The notes under the pieces were generated by a model. The model ran no database searches. It saw only the letters and a list, made by a program, of their open reading frames with translations, and had not been told where the DNA came from. Shown here in pieces: positions 61,551-64,000 of a stretch of 64,000 nt of DNA. The stretch is from Theropithecus gelada (taxonomy: Eukaryota > Chordata > Mammalia > Primates > Cercopithecidae): NCBI RefSeq assembly GCF_003255815.1, contig NC_037689.1, forward strand, positions 146,325,998-146,389,997, read 5' to 3'. The position numbers and the translations under genes were made by a program. Positions within the stretch are counted from its first letter, which is position 1. The number at the start of each line of letters is the position of its first letter.

Positions 61551-61675
61551 GTCCCTCAAAGACTCAAATTATACTATATAGGAGATTCTGGTGTAAAGCC
61601 ATATTCCCTATCCAAACAAACTGCTGTCTACCTGTGAACTGAGGGCAAATAAGGTTAAGGTACAAAAAAGGAATC

Positions 61676-61693
61676 AGAAGTGGTTTTTTTTGT

Positions 61694-61724
<31 letters not shown>

Positions 61725-62013
61725 GAGATGGAGTCTCGCTCTGTTGCCCAGGCTGGAGTGCAGTGGTGCTATCTTGGCTTACTGCAACCTCCACCTCCCA
61801 GGTTCACGCGATTCTCCTGCCTCAGCCTCCCTAGTAACTGGGACTACAGGAGCGTGCCACCACGTCCGGCTAACTCTTTGTATTTTTAGTAGAGGCGGGG
61901 TTTAACCATGTTAGCCAGGATGGTCTCGATCTCCTGACCTCGTGATCTGCCTGCCTCAGCCTCCCAAAGTGCTGGGATTACAGGTGTGAGCCACCGCGCT
62001 CGGCCAGAAGTGT
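61676..62013 (-). repeat. Alu (AluS/Y-like), antisense
   Basis: A T-rich tail with (TTTTG)n precedes 'GAGATGGAGTCTCGCTCTG'. The Alu ends 'CCACCGCGCTCGGCC' at 62005. Retained CpGs and 'CTCGATCTCCTGACCTCGTG' point to a younger S or Y element. AGAAGTGG (61676-61683) and AGAAGTGT (62006-62013) are its short target duplication. Confidence 0.85.
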
Positions 62014-63744
62014 TACTTTTGAAGTGAGTAATGGAAATGATTTGGAGTTTCAGCACTGGCACTATAATACTGAGAAAATATGTGTGGAGTAGATTAATAA
62101 ATGAATAAATCATATTAATGATTTTTCAGCAAAGATTTATGTTAAATGACCAATACATAAACAAACAAACAAAAAAGCACATAGGTAAGAAGAGACTTTT
62201 CACTTTCATTTTGTGGGACCCAGAGCTCAGGAAACAGAGAAATAATTATCTTGTTTTCCGAACCTCTGCTATGCCCTGAAATGGAAGTGGGAGAAGAACA
62301 GAGAACTCAGGAACAGGGAAGCATGATGCTTTGGGCCGTTGGGTAGTGTGTACTCAATGCAATAAAGGTGGAAATTGGCTTTTGTCTGTCAAACCAGAAG
62401 AGGCCCTTGCAGACTCTTTCTTCCCCACTGGGTCATTGAACATCAAGTTATGAAATGACTGCAGCCCTCCCAGGGTCTTGCATCTGGCCAGAAACCCACT
62501 GAAAGCCTTGTCTTAATGCTATTTCCCAGGGAAGTACCTTTACAGGCAACTCAGCCCAACCCTGCACTATTAGCTTCAGATGATCTGGGCAATGCAGATT
62601 TATCATCCTTAATCTAGTGGTTTAGTCTGATTCCCAGGAAAGAGCTTTGAATCCTGGTTTCAGTAAACATCTTCTCTCTAATCTGTAAGCTATTTATCAA
62701 ATATGAATGCGCTTTTTGAAATGAGTAACTCATTTCCCTGGCGTTTTTGTTCCGAAAATAATTGAAAGTGACAATACAAAGAATTACACATAGAGTTGAA
62801 TCATCATAAAATAAATATAAAGTTGGAACTGCCCTTGGAGGCTCACTCTCTTGTGCAGCTTCCTCTCTGAGGAGGCACAGATACTTCCATAGGCAGATCT
62901 ATGTTCCATTATTGATTAGCTTTTAGACTCTTGTTACATATTATATTAGAATGGTTCTGTGAATAAAGAATGAATAGTCCACCCATACATATAAACATCT
63001 TATGAAAGAACTTCTAACTTTTTTAAAGGAAACCTCATTTGGGCAAAATTTGAGAAAATGACAGAAGCCATTAAACCCATGTTCTAGGTGACTTCTTACA
63101 TTTCTATTCTGTTCTTTTCAGAAGGAAGCCAAAGATCACATTTACCCAATTTGGCTTGTAGGTGCACGTGAATGTGTGTGTGTGTGTGTGTGCGCGCGCA
63201 TGTTTGTGTATATGTACCCACCACTTTGAACAGCAATTTGAAACTAAGGCATTAGATAACATTCTAAAGGAGAATAAATGATGTATGAGACTATTCTTTA
63301 AGACTAGCCATTAAAAGTCTAAGGTTGATGTTTAAAGGGGGATTCAAGTTCAAATATTCTTGAGTTTAGCCAAAAACATCTGGCAGCATGCTGTTACTCC
63401 TGCTTCCTCTCCCTCTCCAGCTCTCCCTGAATTTTCCTTTCTTTTTTATGTAAGTGCAACTGCCTTAAAAGCTGCATGGGCAAGGGGCCAGTGAACCTTG
63501 GAAAGTTATGTTGGTCGCCAAAAACAGACCACTGAATGTGGGCCAGTTTATCCAGAGCACAATTTTGGCATTACTCCAACTACAAAATCCTGGTTGCTAC
63601 ACTTACCTCCACTTTACTCATTCTAGAATTTATTCCCACTGGTTATAGTGGCACACAATATAGCCCTTCAGGCTGTCATTGTTGTCCTCTAATAGAGAAA
63701 ATAACCTTCCTGACCAGGCACTTGTTGATCAATATCTGAGCTTG
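62014..63744. other. Unique intergenic sequence with a TG/CG repeat
   Basis: Contains an (AAAC)n run near 62158-62175 and the alternating purine-pyrimidine tract at 63173-63202. No gene-like structure is visible. Confidence 0.4.
63173..63202. repeat. (TG)n(CG)n alternating tract
   Basis: About eleven TG/GT units are followed by CGCGCGCA. Alternating purine-pyrimidine sequence with four retained CpG steps fits a Z-DNA-forming tract. Confidence 0.85.
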
Positions 63745-63838
63745 TATATGTTTTATATTGTTGCATAACAAACTACTACAAACTTAGAGGCTTAAAACAA
63801 CAGAAATTTGTTGTCTTACAGTTGTGGGGATCAAAAGT
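63745..63838 (-). repeat. MLT-like LTR fragment, antisense, cut by the L1
   Basis: 'GTTGCATAACAAACTACTAC', 'AGAGGCTTAAAACAACAG', 'TTGTTGTCTTACAGTTGTGG' match the start of the same repeat class seen at 28690 and 48050. It stops abruptly where the L1 begins, so it is the target of that insertion. The other half should lie beyond the window, after the L1. Confidence 0.5.
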
Positions 63839-64000
63839 GAGACATGGAAGATGGCCGAATAGGAACAGCTCCAGTCTCCAACTCCCAGCGCGAGCGACAC
63901 AGAAGACCGGTGATTTCTGCATTTTCAACTGAGGTACTGGGTTCATCTCACTGGGGAGTGCCGGACGATCGGTGCTGGTCAGCTGCTGCAGCCCGACCAG
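63839..64000 (+). mobile_element. 5' end of an L1 (5' UTR), sense, running off the window
   Basis: Starts near GAGACATGGAAGATGGCC and runs through 'GAATAGGAACAGCTCCAGTC', 'GTGATTTCTGCATTTTCAAC', 'GGGTTCATCTCACTGGGGAG' to 'GCTGCTGCAGCCCGACCAG'. This is the leader of a primate L1, and because its first bases are present the element was not truncated at its 5' end. The YY1-type site GAAGATGGCCG is at 63847-63857, the position that sets the L1 start site. The wording of the later part is, from memory, that of Old World monkey L1s. Only 162 bp are visible, so whether ORF1 and ORF2 are intact cannot be said. Confidence 0.85.
63847..63857 (+). promoter_or_regulatory. YY1-type site in the L1 5' UTR
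   Basis: GAAGATGGCCG differs from the L1 YY1 site (CAAGATGGCCG) only in the first base. In L1 this site lies just inside the 5' end and directs accurate initiation from +1. Confidence 0.65.

Overview
This window is mammalian, almost certainly primate, nuclear DNA. It has dense Alu, L1, L2, MIR and MaLR repeats, GT-AG exons with pyrimidine tracts, and A+T-rich unique DNA. The L1 5' end that begins near 63839 has a variant leader that I associate from memory with Old World monkey L1s rather than human L1PA elements. An Old World monkey (macaque, baboon or vervet type) is therefore my best guess, but this rests on recall and not on a search. A 96-base run of N (25741-25836) shows that this is an assembled scaffold with a small gap.

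Coding content is sparse and confined to the first 13.7 kb. Three exons on the plus strand (2445-2497, 9143-9333 and 13003 onward) have consistent splice sites and join in one open reading frame without a stop until TAG at 13122-13124. Together they give about the last 121 residues of a protein whose upstream part lies to the left of the window. I do not recognise the gene and give no symbol. The rest of the window reads as its introns, its 3' UTR and about 50 kb of downstream intergenic DNA.

Layout: 0-13.7 kb holds the gene's 3' end, with MER5A, L2, MIR, hAT-Charlie and Alu insertions in the introns. 13.7-24 kb is mostly unique sequence with microsatellites. 24-26 kb holds a solitary ERV1-type LTR nested in an old Alu, then a young AluY with a perfect 15-bp target duplication and the assembly gap in its A tail. 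26-37 kb has MER5-like, MaLR and L2 pieces and an Alu nested in an MLT1A-like LTR. 37.8-39.1 kb is an old hAT transposon that keeps a fragment of its transposase. 42-50 kb is an L1-rich patch with sense, inverted and sense ORF2 pieces and a Tigger MITE. 50-52 kb has two LTR remnants, one split by an Alu. 52-62 kb has MIRs, an L1M 3' end, another MaLR LTR and an AluY/S. The window ends inside the 5' UTR of an L1 whose 5' end is present.

I found no convincing undescribed functional system. The points most worth a check are the unrecognised C-terminal exons, the nested insertions with readable target-site duplications, the L1 5' end, the head-to-head L1 ORF2 pieces, and several non-repeat stretches that look like candidate conserved elements.
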